Positions 1 to 9,380 of a stretch of 64,000 bases of DNA are shown one piece after another; the stretch's first letter is position 1, and each line of letters starts with the position of its first letter. The stretch lies in the NCBI GenBank assembly GCA_041391385.1, contig JAWKOD010000006.1, positions 62,001 through 126,000 of the forward strand. The letters are read 5' to 3'. The stretch is from CANIGN01 sp041391385 (GTDB taxonomy: Bacteria > Bdellovibrionota > UBA2428). Made by a program: the position numbers and the translations under genes. Below the pieces are notes generated by a model. The model made no database searches. It worked only from the letters and a program-made list of their open reading frames with translations, and was not told the origin of the DNA.

Positions 1-433
1 TGAATTTGTTGAAGATCCTTTAAGGGGCACTGAGGGTGAGTGGCGAGATTTTGCTGACAATTTTAATTTGAAAATCGCCCACGATTTTGCACCGGCTGAA
101 TTTAGAGAGGTTGCTGACGTTTGGGTTTTGAAGCCTTCTCGTCAGAACCCTTGGCCATGGGTTGAAAAAGCAGCTCATGACTTGAGAAGAATTGTTATTA
201 CAACAGCTCTGGATCATCCCTTGGGGCAAGTTATTGCAGCCTATGAGGCTTCAAAAATACTTGAGCGTGATCCTTTGTTGATTGACGACTGTGGATTGCT
301 TTCTCAGAAACAAGTTGGAATTGAGTCTCCCCTTAAACGGAATGGAGCCTATCTGGACTGTTCAGATCTCAATGGCTATGGCTTTGCGCTTGGATCAATG
401 CTCTCAAAACTCAAGTGGGAAGATCTTTCGTGA
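1..433 (+). CDS. menC: o-succinylbenzoate synthase, C-terminal part (cut by window edge)
   Basis: The open frame runs in from the left edge and ends with TGA at 431-433; about 143 codons are visible. The peptide contains FVEDP, KIAHD, VWVLKPS and VITTALDHPLGQ, which match the last barrel strands of enolase-superfamily OSB synthases (the metal-ligand EDP, the LKPS lysine strand, the late SS-L-E-type strand). MenC dehydrates SHCHC to o-succinylbenzoate in menaquinone synthesis. The next gene is menE, which overlaps its stop codon, and this strongly supports menC over other muconate-lactonizing relatives. The N-terminal capping domain and first strands lie outside the window. Confidence 0.8.
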   Translation, partial: EFVEDPLRGTEGEWRDFADNFNLKIAHDFAPAEFREVADVWVLKPSRQNPWPWVEKAAHDLRRIVITTALDHPLGQVIAAYEASKILERDPLLIDDCGLLSQKQVGIESPLKRNGAYLDCSDLNGYGFALGSMLSKLKWEDLS

Positions 434-1575
434 AAGCGAGGCTCTTGTTTAACCCACGCGGAGCAAAGCCCTCTCGGGAGCTCATGGATTTTGTTTCTCA
501 ACAAAAATCATTGGAAGATCATTTTATTTTTCAAAGTTCGGGCACTACTGGGAATCCCAAATGGGTTGCGCTTTCACATCGCGCACTTGAAGTATCAGCT
601 CAATCTGTGAATAAGCATTTAGAGCTTAGTTCGAAAGATATCTTCGGATTAGCACTTCCTGATTTTCATGTAGGAGGTTTTGGCCTTATTGAGCGTGCTC
701 GTGTTGCAGGTGCAACACTAAAAAAATACCCCCAGGACCAATCCTGGAATGCCTTAAGTTTTCACAAGTGGCTTGTTGAGGAAAGAATAAGCGTTACAAG
801 TCTTGTTCCCGCTCAGGTTTTTGATTTAGAGAAAGCTCAGCTAAAAGCTCCATCCACACTGAAAAATATAGTTGTTGGTGGTGGGGCGCTTCCAGCTCCT
901 CTTTATTTTGCGGCTCGTACCCTAGGATGGCCGTTGTTGATTTCCTATGGGCTTACAGAGTGTGCTTCTCAAGTGGCCACTGCTGGCTTGTCATCGTTGA
1001 AGACACCTCCTGAAGAAAAAATATGGCCCGATGCTGAATTGTTATCTCACTTTGAAGCGCAAGCGATGAGTCACCAAGTAGTTGCTTTAAGCGGAGAATC
1101 TCTTCTTAGTTGCTATATAAAAGAAGAGACATCATCTATTTTTGTTGAAGATCCAAAAGAAAATGGGCTTTTTATACTGCCCGATAAAGTTGAGCTTTGT
1201 GGTCGAGTCTTAAGCGTGAGTGGTCGTCGAGAAGATGAATACAAAATTCTAGGCGAATGGGTGCGCTGGTCTTTTTTAAAAAAAACATTTGCAGAACTTT
1301 TTTATGAAAGCTCTTCCAGGAAAGGTTTCAAGGAAGATTCATTTTTTAAGTTTGAAATTGAAATTTTTTCTGATGATCGTCGAGGAAATAAAATTGCACT
1401 GCTTTGTAATGAATTTGATGAGAATGCAAGAAAACTTGTTTCTACGTTTAATGCGGTTGTTTTCCCCTTTGAGAGAATTACGCACTATTATGAAGGAAAT
1501 TTGCCAAGAAGCGAGCTAGGAAAGGTCTTAAGATTAAAAATAAATCCCCTTTGCTTGAAAGAGATCTCCGAATAA
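430..1575 (+). CDS. menE: o-succinylbenzoate-CoA ligase (MenE)
   Basis: This is an ANL-superfamily adenylating enzyme. The P-loop FQSSGTTGNPKWV lies near residue 40 and the A5-like motif YGLTECASQ near residue 175. The C-terminal lysine region reads LPRSELGKVLR, the usual NxxGKhhR position. It activates o-succinylbenzoate with ATP and CoA for menaquinone synthesis. At about 380 residues it is shorter than typical 450-550-residue ligases, as many MenE proteins are. I chose GTG at 430 because GGGA at 417-420 is well spaced and the GTGA overlap with the menC stop suggests translational coupling; an in-frame GTG at 415 is the alternative. It probably forms one transcript with menC. Confidence 0.85.
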   Translation: MKARLLFNPRGAKPSRELMDFVSQQKSLEDHFIFQSSGTTGNPKWVALSHRALEVSAQSVNKHLELSSKDIFGLALPDFHVGGFGLIERARVAGATLKKYPQDQSWNALSFHKWLVEERISVTSLVPAQVFDLEKAQLKAPSTLKNIVVGGGALPAPLYFAARTLGWPLLISYGLTECASQVATAGLSSLKTPPEEKIWPDAELLSHFEAQAMSHQVVALSGESLLSCYIKEETSSIFVEDPKENGLFILPDKVELCGRVLSVSGRREDEYKILGEWVRWSFLKKTFAELFYESSSRKGFKEDSFFKFEIEIFSDDRRGNKIALLCNEFDENARKLVSTFNAVVFPFERITHYYEGNLPRSELGKVLRLKINPLCLKEISE

Positions 1576-1619
1576 CATATCTAACAGTTACCAAGTTAAT
1601 GTGAGAATATACAAACTAG

Positions 1620-4163
1620 ATGTCGCGTAGTACAAAAGCTTCTTCTTCGAGTGGATCTAAACTAGTCATTGTGGAGTCTCCCACAAAGGCCAAGACTCTG
1701 CGAAAATTTTTGCCAAAGAATTATGTGATTGAAGCCAGTATGGGCCACATCCGAGATCTGCCTCAAACGGCAGCTGACATTCCAAAAGACCTTAAAAAGG
1801 AAGCTTGGTCTCGTCTCGGCGTAAATGTCGAGAATGGCTTTGACCCTATTTATGTCATTCCTAAGCAAAAATCTAAGATTGTCAGCGAACTCAAAAAGAA
1901 GCTTAAAGACGCTGACGAACTTTACCTGGCGACGGACGAAGACCGTGAAGGAGAGAGTATTTCCTGGCATTTAATGGAAATCCTCAAGCCTAAGGTTCCC
2001 GTAAAGCGCATGGTTTTTCATGAAATCACAAAATCTGCGATCGAAAAAGCAGTTGAGAACACCCGTGAGGTGGACGACAAGCTCGTTCGTGCCCAGGAGA
2101 CGCGTCGTATTTTGGATCGACTCGTTGGATATACCCTCTCTCCTTTAATTTGGAAGAAAGTGGCTTATGGGCTCTCTGCTGGACGGGTTCAATCCGTGGG
2201 GCTGCGAGTCATTGTCGAGCGTGAGCGCGCTCGTATGCGTTTTGTGAAGTCTTCTTATTGTGACTTAGAAAGTCAGTGGGAAGCGGGATCTGAATCTTTT
2301 CCGGGACGTCTTACTGAGATTGCGGGCCGAAAACTCGCACAAGGTAAGGATTTTGAAGAAGAAACTGGGAAGTTAAAAGATTCAAAGTTACTTCAGCTCG
2401 GCGAAAAGGAAGCGGCGGAATACGTCGATAAATGGAAGGCACTCAAGGGCAAGGTTCTGAGCCTAGAAGAAAAACCTTTTACAACGAATCCTTCTGCTCC
2501 ATTTATTACGTCTACTCTCCAGCAGGAGTCTAACCGTAAACTCGGTTTAACCTCTCGAGAAACAATGAGAATTGCTCAGCGTTTGTACGAAGAGGGGATG
2601 ATTACATACATGAGAACAGATTCTCCTAACTTGTCTACGGAGGCTTTGAAGGCTGCGCGTAGTTTAGTTGAGGATCTTTATGGCAAAGAATTCCTTTCAG
2701 CAACTCCAAGGCAATTTACGTCTAAAGCAAAAGGCGCACAGGAGGCACACGAAGCGATTCGCCCATCGGGGTCTGTTTTTGTTCAGCCCAAGGAAAGTGG
2801 ATTGGAAGGTAAGGAACTTGCGCTCTACGAATTAATTTGGAAGCGCACAGTGGCCTCTCAAATGGCGGAAGCGAAAAAGCTTTCAGTCACATTAAAAATT
2901 AAATTAGGAGATGGGACTTTTCAAAGTAGTGGAAGTCGCATTTTGTTTCCCGGCTTTTTAAGAGCTTATGTAGAGGGAAGCGATGATCCTGAAGCAAGTC
3001 TAAGTGATCAAGAAGTTATCATTCCTAAGCTTAAAGAAGGCGAAACGGTTGATCTCAAAAATCTCAAAGCACTTGACCACGAAACAAAGCCGCCGGCACG
3101 TTTTACAGAAGCATCGCTCATTAAGATTCTAGAAAAAGAAGGCATTGGACGTCCGTCCACTTACGCAAGTATTATAGATACCATTCAGTCTCGAGGCTAC
3201 GTCTCCAAGCAGGGCAATGCACTTATTCCGAGCTACACGGGCTTCGCGGTTATCCAAATTTTAGAAAAGCATTTTTCTTCTTTAGTCGATTTAGGTTTTA
3301 CAGCTTCAATGGAGGAAAGCCTCGATGGAATAGCTTCCGGCGAAGTTGAATGGCTTCCTTATCTCAAGAAGTTTTATCTTGGCAAAACCGGTCTTCAAAC
3401 ACAGGTCGAGAAAAAGGACAAAGAGATAGATCCTGACGAGTCCCGGACTCTTCATATGGAACTTAAGCTTGGTGCTGACATTAAGATTGGACGCTTTGGT
3501 GCCTATATTGAGAAGGGTGAGCTCCATGCCAGTCTTCCCATCGATATGGCTCCCGCAGATCTTACTTCAGAAAAAATAAAAGAGATTCTTCAGAGGGCAA
3601 AAGATGGTCCTCAAAGTATTGGTAAGGATCCAAAAACTGGACTCGATATCTATGCTCTTCAGGGGCGATTTGGTCCCTATGTTCAGTTAGGCCAAATGAA
3701 AGAAGGGAGTGAGGAAAAACCTCGTCGTGCTTCTATTCCTAAAGAAGTTGCCCCTCATGAGCTTACACTTGAAAAAGCTTTAGAGCTTTTATCTTTACCC
3801 AAGGAACTTGGGCTGCATCCTGAAACTCAAAAGCCTGTTGTGGCTAATATCGGACGCTTTGGTCCCTATCTCATTTATGATGGTGAGTTTCGTTCTCTTA
3901 AAAAGGACGACAATGTCTATAAAATAGATCTCGCTAGAGCTTTAGAGATTTTGGCAGAGCCTAAGGTCGGTCGTTCTACAAAAATCTTAAAAGACTTAGG
4001 ACAAGACCCTAAAACCAAGAAAAAAGTTTCTGTACTCGAAGGAAAATTTGGCCCCTATGCAAAAGTAGGGATGATGAATCTTTCTCTGCCCAAGGGAACT
4101 GTCGTAGAAAAACTCACCCTTGAAGATGTCCTTAAAATAAGAGACGAAAAAAAGAAGAAATAA
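1620..4163 (+). CDS. topA: DNA topoisomerase I (type IA)
   Basis: 847 residues. The N-terminal Toprim domain starts with LVIVESPTKAKT (near residue 15) and has the DEDREGE acidic motif near residue 105. The catalytic tyrosine is Y330 in ITYMRTDS. The ring-closing segment GIGRPSTYA is present near 510. The C-terminus has no Cys4 zinc fingers. It carries instead several copies of a G-R-F-G-P-Y type motif (near 620, 685, 745 and 810), the zinc-less topoisomerase C-terminal repeat that binds DNA in some lineages. It relaxes negative supercoils. It starts 44 bp after menE with no obvious strong Shine-Dalgarno sequence, and it ends in a lysine-rich tail. Confidence 0.95.
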   Translation: MSRSTKASSSSGSKLVIVESPTKAKTLRKFLPKNYVIEASMGHIRDLPQTAADIPKDLKKEAWSRLGVNVENGFDPIYVIPKQKSKIVSELKKKLKDADELYLATDEDREGESISWHLMEILKPKVPVKRMVFHEITKSAIEKAVENTREVDDKLVRAQETRRILDRLVGYTLSPLIWKKVAYGLSAGRVQSVGLRVIVERERARMRFVKSSYCDLESQWEAGSESFPGRLTEIAGRKLAQGKDFEEETGKLKDSKLLQLGEKEAAEYVDKWKALKGKVLSLEEKPFTTNPSAPFITSTLQQESNRKLGLTSRETMRIAQRLYEEGMITYMRTDSPNLSTEALKAARSLVEDLYGKEFLSATPRQFTSKAKGAQEAHEAIRPSGSVFVQPKESGLEGKELALYELIWKRTVASQMAEAKKLSVTLKIKLGDGTFQSSGSRILFPGFLRAYVEGSDDPEASLSDQEVIIPKLKEGETVDLKNLKALDHETKPPARFTEASLIKILEKEGIGRPSTYASIIDTIQSRGYVSKQGNALIPSYTGFAVIQILEKHFSSLVDLGFTASMEESLDGIASGEVEWLPYLKKFYLGKTGLQTQVEKKDKEIDPDESRTLHMELKLGADIKIGRFGAYIEKGELHASLPIDMAPADLTSEKIKEILQRAKDGPQSIGKDPKTGLDIYALQGRFGPYVQLGQMKEGSEEKPRRASIPKEVAPHELTLEKALELLSLPKELGLHPETQKPVVANIGRFGPYLIYDGEFRSLKKDDNVYKIDLARALEILAEPKVGRSTKILKDLGQDPKTKKKVSVLEGKFGPYAKVGMMNLSLPKGTVVEKLTLEDVLKIRDEKKKK

Positions 4164-4265
4164 TCCTCATCTCCGAAAAGATGACAAAAAAACCCAACTT
4201 TGTCTCTCCGCTCAGTTGTTTAGCTGGATTTTATTGGTTAAAACTTCTCGAGTGAGGTGGGAATC

Positions 4266-5576
4266 ATGAAGTCAATTGGAACGTTTTTGCGCGTATTTTC
4301 GACGTTATCGATATCGTTAGCGTTTATGGGGTTTGCTCAGGCAGCTTTAATGATGCCTTCGGAAAATCTTATGAGGACAGTCTATAGCGATTCTATAGAT
4401 CTTTTACTTAAGAATTTATCAAGGAATGATGTCTCTCCTGGGGCTGTGATTGCTTCTCCTAGTAGGTCTAGTCCAGATTACTTTTATCATTGGACAAGAG
4501 ACGCGGCCCTCACACATGAAGGTCTTTTTTCGCTTTATGAATATACAGATGATGTAAATTTAAAAGAGCGCATTTTGAATCTTGCAAAAGACTGGATCGC
4601 TTTTGAAATTAAAACTCAAAGTCACGCAGAATATGCGGAAGGTGGCTTGGGCGAGCCGCGCTTTCACGTCAACGGCGAGGTAAATACGGCTGAATGGGGT
4701 AGGCCTCAGAATGATGGCCCCGCTGCACGGGCGATTACGATGTCACTTTGGGCACTGAAGTTTTTGGACGAAGGAGAAGGTACCTACGTGCGTGATACCC
4801 TTTATCACCCGCTCCCAGCTAAGACGCCTATTAAAATGGACCTGGAATATGTTGCAAAGCATTGGAGAGAGGCTTCTGTCGACTTGTGGGAAGAGGTTAG
4901 AGGCTTGCACTTTTACACATTGGCCATGCAGAGACGTTCTCTTATTTTAGGAGCACATCTTGCCAATCGTCTCAATGATGTAGAGGGGGCTCTTTATTAC
5001 TCAACCGAGGCCAATAAAATCAAAACAGCCCTCGATCGTTTTTTGAATGCGGGCAAGCCTTATATTGTGGCAACTCTTGATCAGACTGGAGGTTGGGGAC
5101 ATAAGCAATCGGGTCTTGATATCGCGATTATTATCGCGGCTAACCATGCGCTTTTTGAAGATGAGTTTTTCCTCTCTAAAAAGTTTATGTTCACCAATAC
5201 TCTTGCGGTTTTAGAGGAGCGCTTTGATAACATTTACTCTATTAATAGAGATGCAAGTTTGGCGACGGCTATGGGTCGTTATCCAGAAGACGTGTATGAC
5301 GGAGTAGGCTTTAGCGGAGCCAATCCTTGGTTCTTGGCAACACACGCGAGTGCAGAATATTACTGTAAACTCGCACACTTAGAGCGTTCCCCTGAACTGG
5401 CAGCTTCGCTTAAAGAGAAGGGTTTGAGCTTTCTAGCTCGCACCCTTAAACATCGCGATCAGAACACGGGAGAAATGTCAGAACAGTTTTCAAGGTACGA
5501 TGGCTTTTTAGTTGGTGCGAGTCACCTCACTTGGAGCTATGCAAGTTATATAGCTGCCTACCAGGCTTGCCACTAG
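4266..5576 (+). CDS. secreted GH15 glucoamylase-like glycosidase
   Basis: The signal peptide has a hydrophobic core ending in AQA near residue 25. The mature protein shows GH15 hallmarks: YHWTRDAALT near residue 75, and RYPEDVYDG followed by GANPWFLAT near 340. In the GH15 fold these line the active site that releases beta-glucose from starch or glycogen-type alpha-glucans. ATG at 4266 is preferred because GAGGTGGG sits just upstream; an upstream GTG at 4257 would overlap that site. It lies 35 bp before the PTS genes, so it may supply periplasmic sugar connected with that system, although this is inference. The length, about 436 residues, is normal for bacterial GH15 without a starch-binding domain. 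Confidence 0.88.
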   Translation: MKSIGTFLRVFSTLSISLAFMGFAQAALMMPSENLMRTVYSDSIDLLLKNLSRNDVSPGAVIASPSRSSPDYFYHWTRDAALTHEGLFSLYEYTDDVNLKERILNLAKDWIAFEIKTQSHAEYAEGGLGEPRFHVNGEVNTAEWGRPQNDGPAARAITMSLWALKFLDEGEGTYVRDTLYHPLPAKTPIKMDLEYVAKHWREASVDLWEEVRGLHFYTLAMQRRSLILGAHLANRLNDVEGALYYSTEANKIKTALDRFLNAGKPYIVATLDQTGGWGHKQSGLDIAIIIAANHALFEDEFFLSKKFMFTNTLAVLEERFDNIYSINRDASLATAMGRYPEDVYDGVGFSGANPWFLATHASAEYYCKLAHLERSPELAASLKEKGLSFLARTLKHRDQNTGEMSEQFSRYDGFLVGASHLTWSYASYIAAYQACH

Positions 5577-5611
5577 AAGCTCGAAAAGATGCATAGGAGG
5601 AGTTCGATAAG

Positions 5612-6388
5612 ATGTCTTTAATTACAAAAATTGGATCATTATTTAAGGGGCAAGCTGTATCTGCTTCCTCTCCTCGTAGTTTTGAAATACTTAAAGCTAT
5701 GGGCGGAGCACATAACTTATCGGACGTAGATGCTTGCATTTCGAGTTTGCGGGTGACGGTGAGGGATCAGCTCAGAGTAGACGAAGAGCGTCTCAAGATG
5801 TTAGGTGCGGCAGCCATTACAAAGTCTGGCAATAACATGCAGGTTTTTTTTGGTATGGAATCTGATCATATACGTGAAGAAATTGAAAAGGAGATCTCAT
5901 TAGTGAAAGTTGGAACTTCGGTTAAACAGAAGCTTTTTTTGTGTGCACCACTTTCTGGTCGTTTGGTGCCACTTTCTCAGGTGCCTGATCAGGCCTTTTC
6001 TCAGAAAATTATGGGCGATGGCTTTGCCATAGATCCTACAGACGGAATCGTACTTGCACCTATTGATGCAACTGTTGTGCAAATTTTTCGCACGGGACAT
6101 GCTATAGGTTTGGAGACTGAGAGTGGAGTGGAAATTCTTATTCATGTGGGAATTGATACTGTGAAGTTAAACGGAAAGGGCTTTACGGCTCTTGTGCAGA
6201 ATGGGCAACATGTTAAGGCTGGCCAGGAACTCATCCGTTTTGATTTAGAGCTTATTCGGGGCCTTGTTCCCTCTATGATTACACCGATTGTGTTTACGAA
6301 TATGGAGCGCATAGCCAGCATTCAGGCTAAATCCAAGGGTGAGGCTAAGGCCGGCGAGGAAATTGCCAGTTTGGAACTTCAAGTCTAG
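5612..6388 (+). CDS. PTS glucose-family EIIB-EIIA fusion, no EIIC
   Basis: 258 residues with two domains. The N-terminal EIIB domain has its phospho-cysteine at C42 in VDACISSLRV, a variant of the usual CxTRLR. The C-terminal EIIA(Glc)-type domain has H163 (TGHAIGLET) and the phosphorylated H178 (ILIHVGIDTV). There is no membrane EIIC domain here or nearby. Together with HPr and enzyme I immediately downstream, this is a complete phosphoryl relay without a local sugar channel. It could work with an EIIC encoded elsewhere or serve regulation. A good AGGAGG Shine-Dalgarno sequence precedes the ATG. The EIIB-EIIA order without EIIC is unusual but known in glucose-family fusions. Confidence 0.88.
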   Translation: MSLITKIGSLFKGQAVSASSPRSFEILKAMGGAHNLSDVDACISSLRVTVRDQLRVDEERLKMLGAAAITKSGNNMQVFFGMESDHIREEIEKEISLVKVGTSVKQKLFLCAPLSGRLVPLSQVPDQAFSQKIMGDGFAIDPTDGIVLAPIDATVVQIFRTGHAIGLETESGVEILIHVGIDTVKLNGKGFTALVQNGQHVKAGQELIRFDLELIRGLVPSMITPIVFTNMERIASIQAKSKGEAKAGEEIASLELQV

Positions 6389-6402
6389 GATTGTCCTCGC
6401 TT

Positions 6403-6669
6403 ATGCAAGTCGTAAAAGTTTTCAAGTTGGACTCCAGTGATGGCCTACATGCTAGGCCTGCTGGTCTTTTTGTTAAAACACTTTCAGCTTTTAAATCTGC
6501 CGTGGAGGTAGAGGTTAAAGGGCAAAAGAAAAATGGCAAATCAATTATGAGCCTTATGTCTTTGGGAGCCTCTTCCGGAGACGAACTTAAGGTTTCTATT
6601 ACTGGAGACGACGCTGAAGGCGCCCTTCAAGCATTAGAACAGCTTTTTGCTTCTAATTTTGCTTCGTAG
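6403..6669 (+). CDS. ptsH: PTS phosphocarrier protein HPr
   Basis: 88 residues from ATG 6403. The phospho-histidine is H16 in GLHARPAG. The regulatory serine position is present at S47 in GKSIMSLM, the site HPr kinase modifies in organisms that have that enzyme; none is seen in this window. An in-frame TTG at 6391 would leave no room for the AGGA at 6387-6390, so ATG is preferred. It sits 14 bp after the EIIBA gene and 14 bp before ptsI, clearly one operon. HPr carries phosphate from enzyme I to the EIIA domain. Confidence 0.93.
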   Translation: MQVVKVFKLDSSDGLHARPAGLFVKTLSAFKSAVEVEVKGQKKNGKSIMSLMSLGASSGDELKVSITGDDAEGALQALEQLFASNFAS

Positions 6670-6683
6670 GAGATTATGCGGGG

Positions 6684-8384
6684 ATGCTGAAAGTCAAGGG
6701 TAAGGGAGCTTCGCCAGGGACAGCATTGGGTACGGCTTTTGTTCTTAAGTCTCGAGATTTTCATTTCTCAGAATTAAAAAATTATGAATCGGGAAGGGAA
6801 TTGCTTCGTTGGAAGACGGCGCATGCCGCACTTCTTATTGAGCTAAAGTCGCTTAAGGAAAAATTTGAAACGGATGCTCCGGTAGAAACCCGGCAGGTTA
6901 TTGAAGCTCATCAAATGATGGCTGAGGACCCCGAGTGGACTTCTCAAATTGAGGCTTTCATTTCTCAAGGGCATCAGTGTGAATATGCGGTACACAAGGC
7001 GAGCGAAGACTTTGCTCAAATGATAGAAGCCTTGGATGATCCGTATTTGCGTCAGCGTGCTCAGGATATTCGAGATGTAGCTAAGCGCGTATTTGAAGCG
7101 CTTGATTCACAAGTAAATCAGAGCGCTTCAAAAAATGAAGATTATATTTTGGTAGCAGAGGATTTATTGCCCTCTGATTTATTGAGTCTCTACAGCAAGC
7201 ATTTAAAAGGAATTGTTCTAGAAAAAGGAAATCCTACTTCGCATACAACTATTTTGACCCGAACCTTTGAGATACCACTTGTACTTAAGGTTGACTCCCT
7301 GATGAAGCAGGTTCGGAGTGGTGAAGAGTTGGCCGTTGATGGACTCAAGGGCAGCTTGGTGATTGCGCCTACATTAGATGAAAAAGAATTTTATAAGAAC
7401 CAGATTTTGAGCGAGCGCAGGGATTTGGATGAACTTGCACGGTATACACATGTTGAGTCTGTGACTACGGATGGAGTTAAGATTGAAGTCGCTTCGAATC
7501 TAAACAGCGCCATGGATTTAGATTTTGCACTTCGCAAAGGGACCGAAGGTGTTGGGCTATTTCGTACAGAGTTTTTGTTGATGGATCGTCGCCAAAGTCC
7601 TAGCGAAGATGAGCAGTTTCAGATTTACAAAAAAGTTGTAGAATCTCTAAAACCGCATCGTACCGTTATTCGTACTTTTGATATCGGTGGCGATAAGCAG
7701 GTTGAATATCTCAAACTTCCAAAGGAAGAAAACCCTTTTTTAGGCTGTAGGGGCATACGTTTTTGTCTGAAAGAAAAAGAATTTTTTAAAGTTCAGTTGA
7801 GAGCGCTTCTTCGAGCTGCTCAGTTTGGTCACTTAGGAATTATGATCCCGATGTTGAGTCGTATTGAGGAGCTTCTTGAGTTTAAGGAACTTCTAAGAAG
7901 CTGCTCAGATGAACTTAAGGGTAGAGGGGAAGTTCTGAGCGCAACCCCTGAAATTGGAATTATGATTGAAGTTCCTTCTGCAGCGCTTATTGCTGATCAG
8001 TTAGCTGAGCATCTTGATTTTATGAGCGTGGGCACGAATGACCTGGTTCAGTATTTTTGTGCGGCTGACAGGATGAACAGTGCCGTGGCTGACTTGCATG
8101 ATAGCTATCATCCAGGATTAATTCGTTTACTGAAGCACATTTCAGAAAGTGTTAAAGGTAAAAACGTCTGGTTGGGGATGTGTGGAGAGCTTGCGGCCCA
8201 AGAGGACTATATCCCCTTGTTGATAGCTTTAGGATTTACTGAGTTGAGTGTTTCGCCAGGAGCATTGTTAAGAACTCGTAGAGCGATTCTATCTAACAGT
8301 AAAAAAGCATCTGCAGCATTTCTGGATGGGGCTTTAAGTGCGAAGTCATCAACTGAACTCAAAAGTATCTTAAGCAAAAATTAA
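6684..8384 (+). CDS. ptsI: PTS enzyme I (PEP-protein phosphotransferase)
   Basis: 566 residues, normal length. The N-terminal phosphohistidine domain has H187 in GNPTSHTTILTRTFEIP. The PEP-binding barrel contains GLFRTEFLLMDR (near 290), RTFDIGGDK (near 330) and the late motif VGTNDLVQY followed by GMCGELA (near 450-500), which carries the catalytic cysteine. It transfers phosphate from PEP to HPr. It is the last gene of the EIIBA-ptsH-ptsI set. A short inverted repeat (TAACAT/ATGTTA) lies right at and after its stop codon but has no clear T-tract. Confidence 0.95.
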   Translation: MLKVKGKGASPGTALGTAFVLKSRDFHFSELKNYESGRELLRWKTAHAALLIELKSLKEKFETDAPVETRQVIEAHQMMAEDPEWTSQIEAFISQGHQCEYAVHKASEDFAQMIEALDDPYLRQRAQDIRDVAKRVFEALDSQVNQSASKNEDYILVAEDLLPSDLLSLYSKHLKGIVLEKGNPTSHTTILTRTFEIPLVLKVDSLMKQVRSGEELAVDGLKGSLVIAPTLDEKEFYKNQILSERRDLDELARYTHVESVTTDGVKIEVASNLNSAMDLDFALRKGTEGVGLFRTEFLLMDRRQSPSEDEQFQIYKKVVESLKPHRTVIRTFDIGGDKQVEYLKLPKEENPFLGCRGIRFCLKEKEFFKVQLRALLRAAQFGHLGIMIPMLSRIEELLEFKELLRSCSDELKGRGEVLSATPEIGIMIEVPSAALIADQLAEHLDFMSVGTNDLVQYFCAADRMNSAVADLHDSYHPGLIRLLKHISESVKGKNVWLGMCGELAAQEDYIPLLIALGFTELSVSPGALLRTRRAILSNSKKASAAFLDGALSAKSSTELKSILSKN

Positions 8385-8471
8385 CATTTGTAATATGTTA
8401 TTAAATAATAAGTTAAGTCTTTAAAAAGCTTATTGAAATTGTATGTTTTAGCCGAAAAGTCTTATGGTTGT

Positions 8472-9362
8472 ATGCGGAATACAGTTATTTGGTGCTGTTT
8501 AAGCATCCTCAGCACAATACTCATTGTGGGTTCTTGCACCAATACGTATGGTGAATTTGATATTAGTCAGAGTCCGATTGGTTTCTTACGTGGATTAAAC
8601 GAAGTAACTGTAACTTTTCCAACGGACGTTCCCAATCAAACAGTTCGATTTAAATTTAAAAAGAAGGCGAATGCTATAAGGCCTCAGCTTAAGGACGCTC
8701 TTCGTTTTGTGAAATTAAATCAGGGATATAAAGAAGTGTATAAGCGTGATGCTTATGATTGTAAGCAGTTTGCTTATAATCTTTTTATTGATGCTCAAAA
8801 GGAAAACTACGAAGCAGGTTTTGTTATTTTACGACTCAAGAACGAGTCTATTGGTCATGCGGTTGCAGCAATTGAAACAGCGGATGCGGGAACTCTTTAT
8901 GTGGATTTTACTCCTTTTATGACGAAGAACGATCAGCAGAAACATAGTCAGACAGTGGCTTTTGTCAAAGAAGGCGAGCCCTATATTCGTATTCCCCTGA
9001 ATTCATTAAGTCCGAACTTTACGAATTCTGAAGCGGATTTTAAATATTTTTATGAGAAAGTAAAAATGGGCGAAAAAGAGGTTAAAAAGTATAATGAGCT
9101 CGCATTAAGTCTCGAAGAGCAGAAAAAAGCAGTAGCGGCTAAAATTGGAAAATTTAATAGTAAGGTAGGATCGGGCCGCATAGCCGCTGCAAGTCAAGAA
9201 GCTATTCAGAGTGAGCACGAGGCACTTCAGAGAGAAGTCGATGATGTAAACTCACGTTACGATCATCTGAACTTTGAAGAGGCTCGTATTAAGAGTCTTT
9301 ATTTTTTTGCAGATTGGGTAGGGAATACCTGGGTAATAGAAAGCCTTAAAATGCTCCCTTAG
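8472..9362 (+). CDS. putative lipoprotein with transglutaminase/papain-like Cys-His-Asp pattern
   Basis: Family not recognised. From ATG 8472 the N-terminus is a lipoprotein signal with lipobox IVGSC. The middle contains YDCKQFA, then IGHAVAAIE, then LYVDFTP. This order of Cys, His and Asp with the surrounding strand pattern resembles transglutaminase-like cysteine-peptidase folds. The C-terminal third is charged and helical, probably a coiled coil (EKEVKKYNEL to about 60 residues further on), and it ends in a short hydrophobic/aromatic segment. An upstream alternative start near 8433 would add 13 residues and spoil the signal peptide. It may act on the cell wall or on periplasmic proteins; that is inference only. 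Confidence 0.6.
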   Translation: MRNTVIWCCLSILSTILIVGSCTNTYGEFDISQSPIGFLRGLNEVTVTFPTDVPNQTVRFKFKKKANAIRPQLKDALRFVKLNQGYKEVYKRDAYDCKQFAYNLFIDAQKENYEAGFVILRLKNESIGHAVAAIETADAGTLYVDFTPFMTKNDQQKHSQTVAFVKEGEPYIRIPLNSLSPNFTNSEADFKYFYEKVKMGEKEVKKYNELALSLEEQKKAVAAKIGKFNSKVGSGRIAAASQEAIQSEHEALQREVDDVNSRYDHLNFEEARIKSLYFFADWVGNTWVIESLKMLP

Positions 9363-9380
9363 CTTATTAATTTTTTTTGC

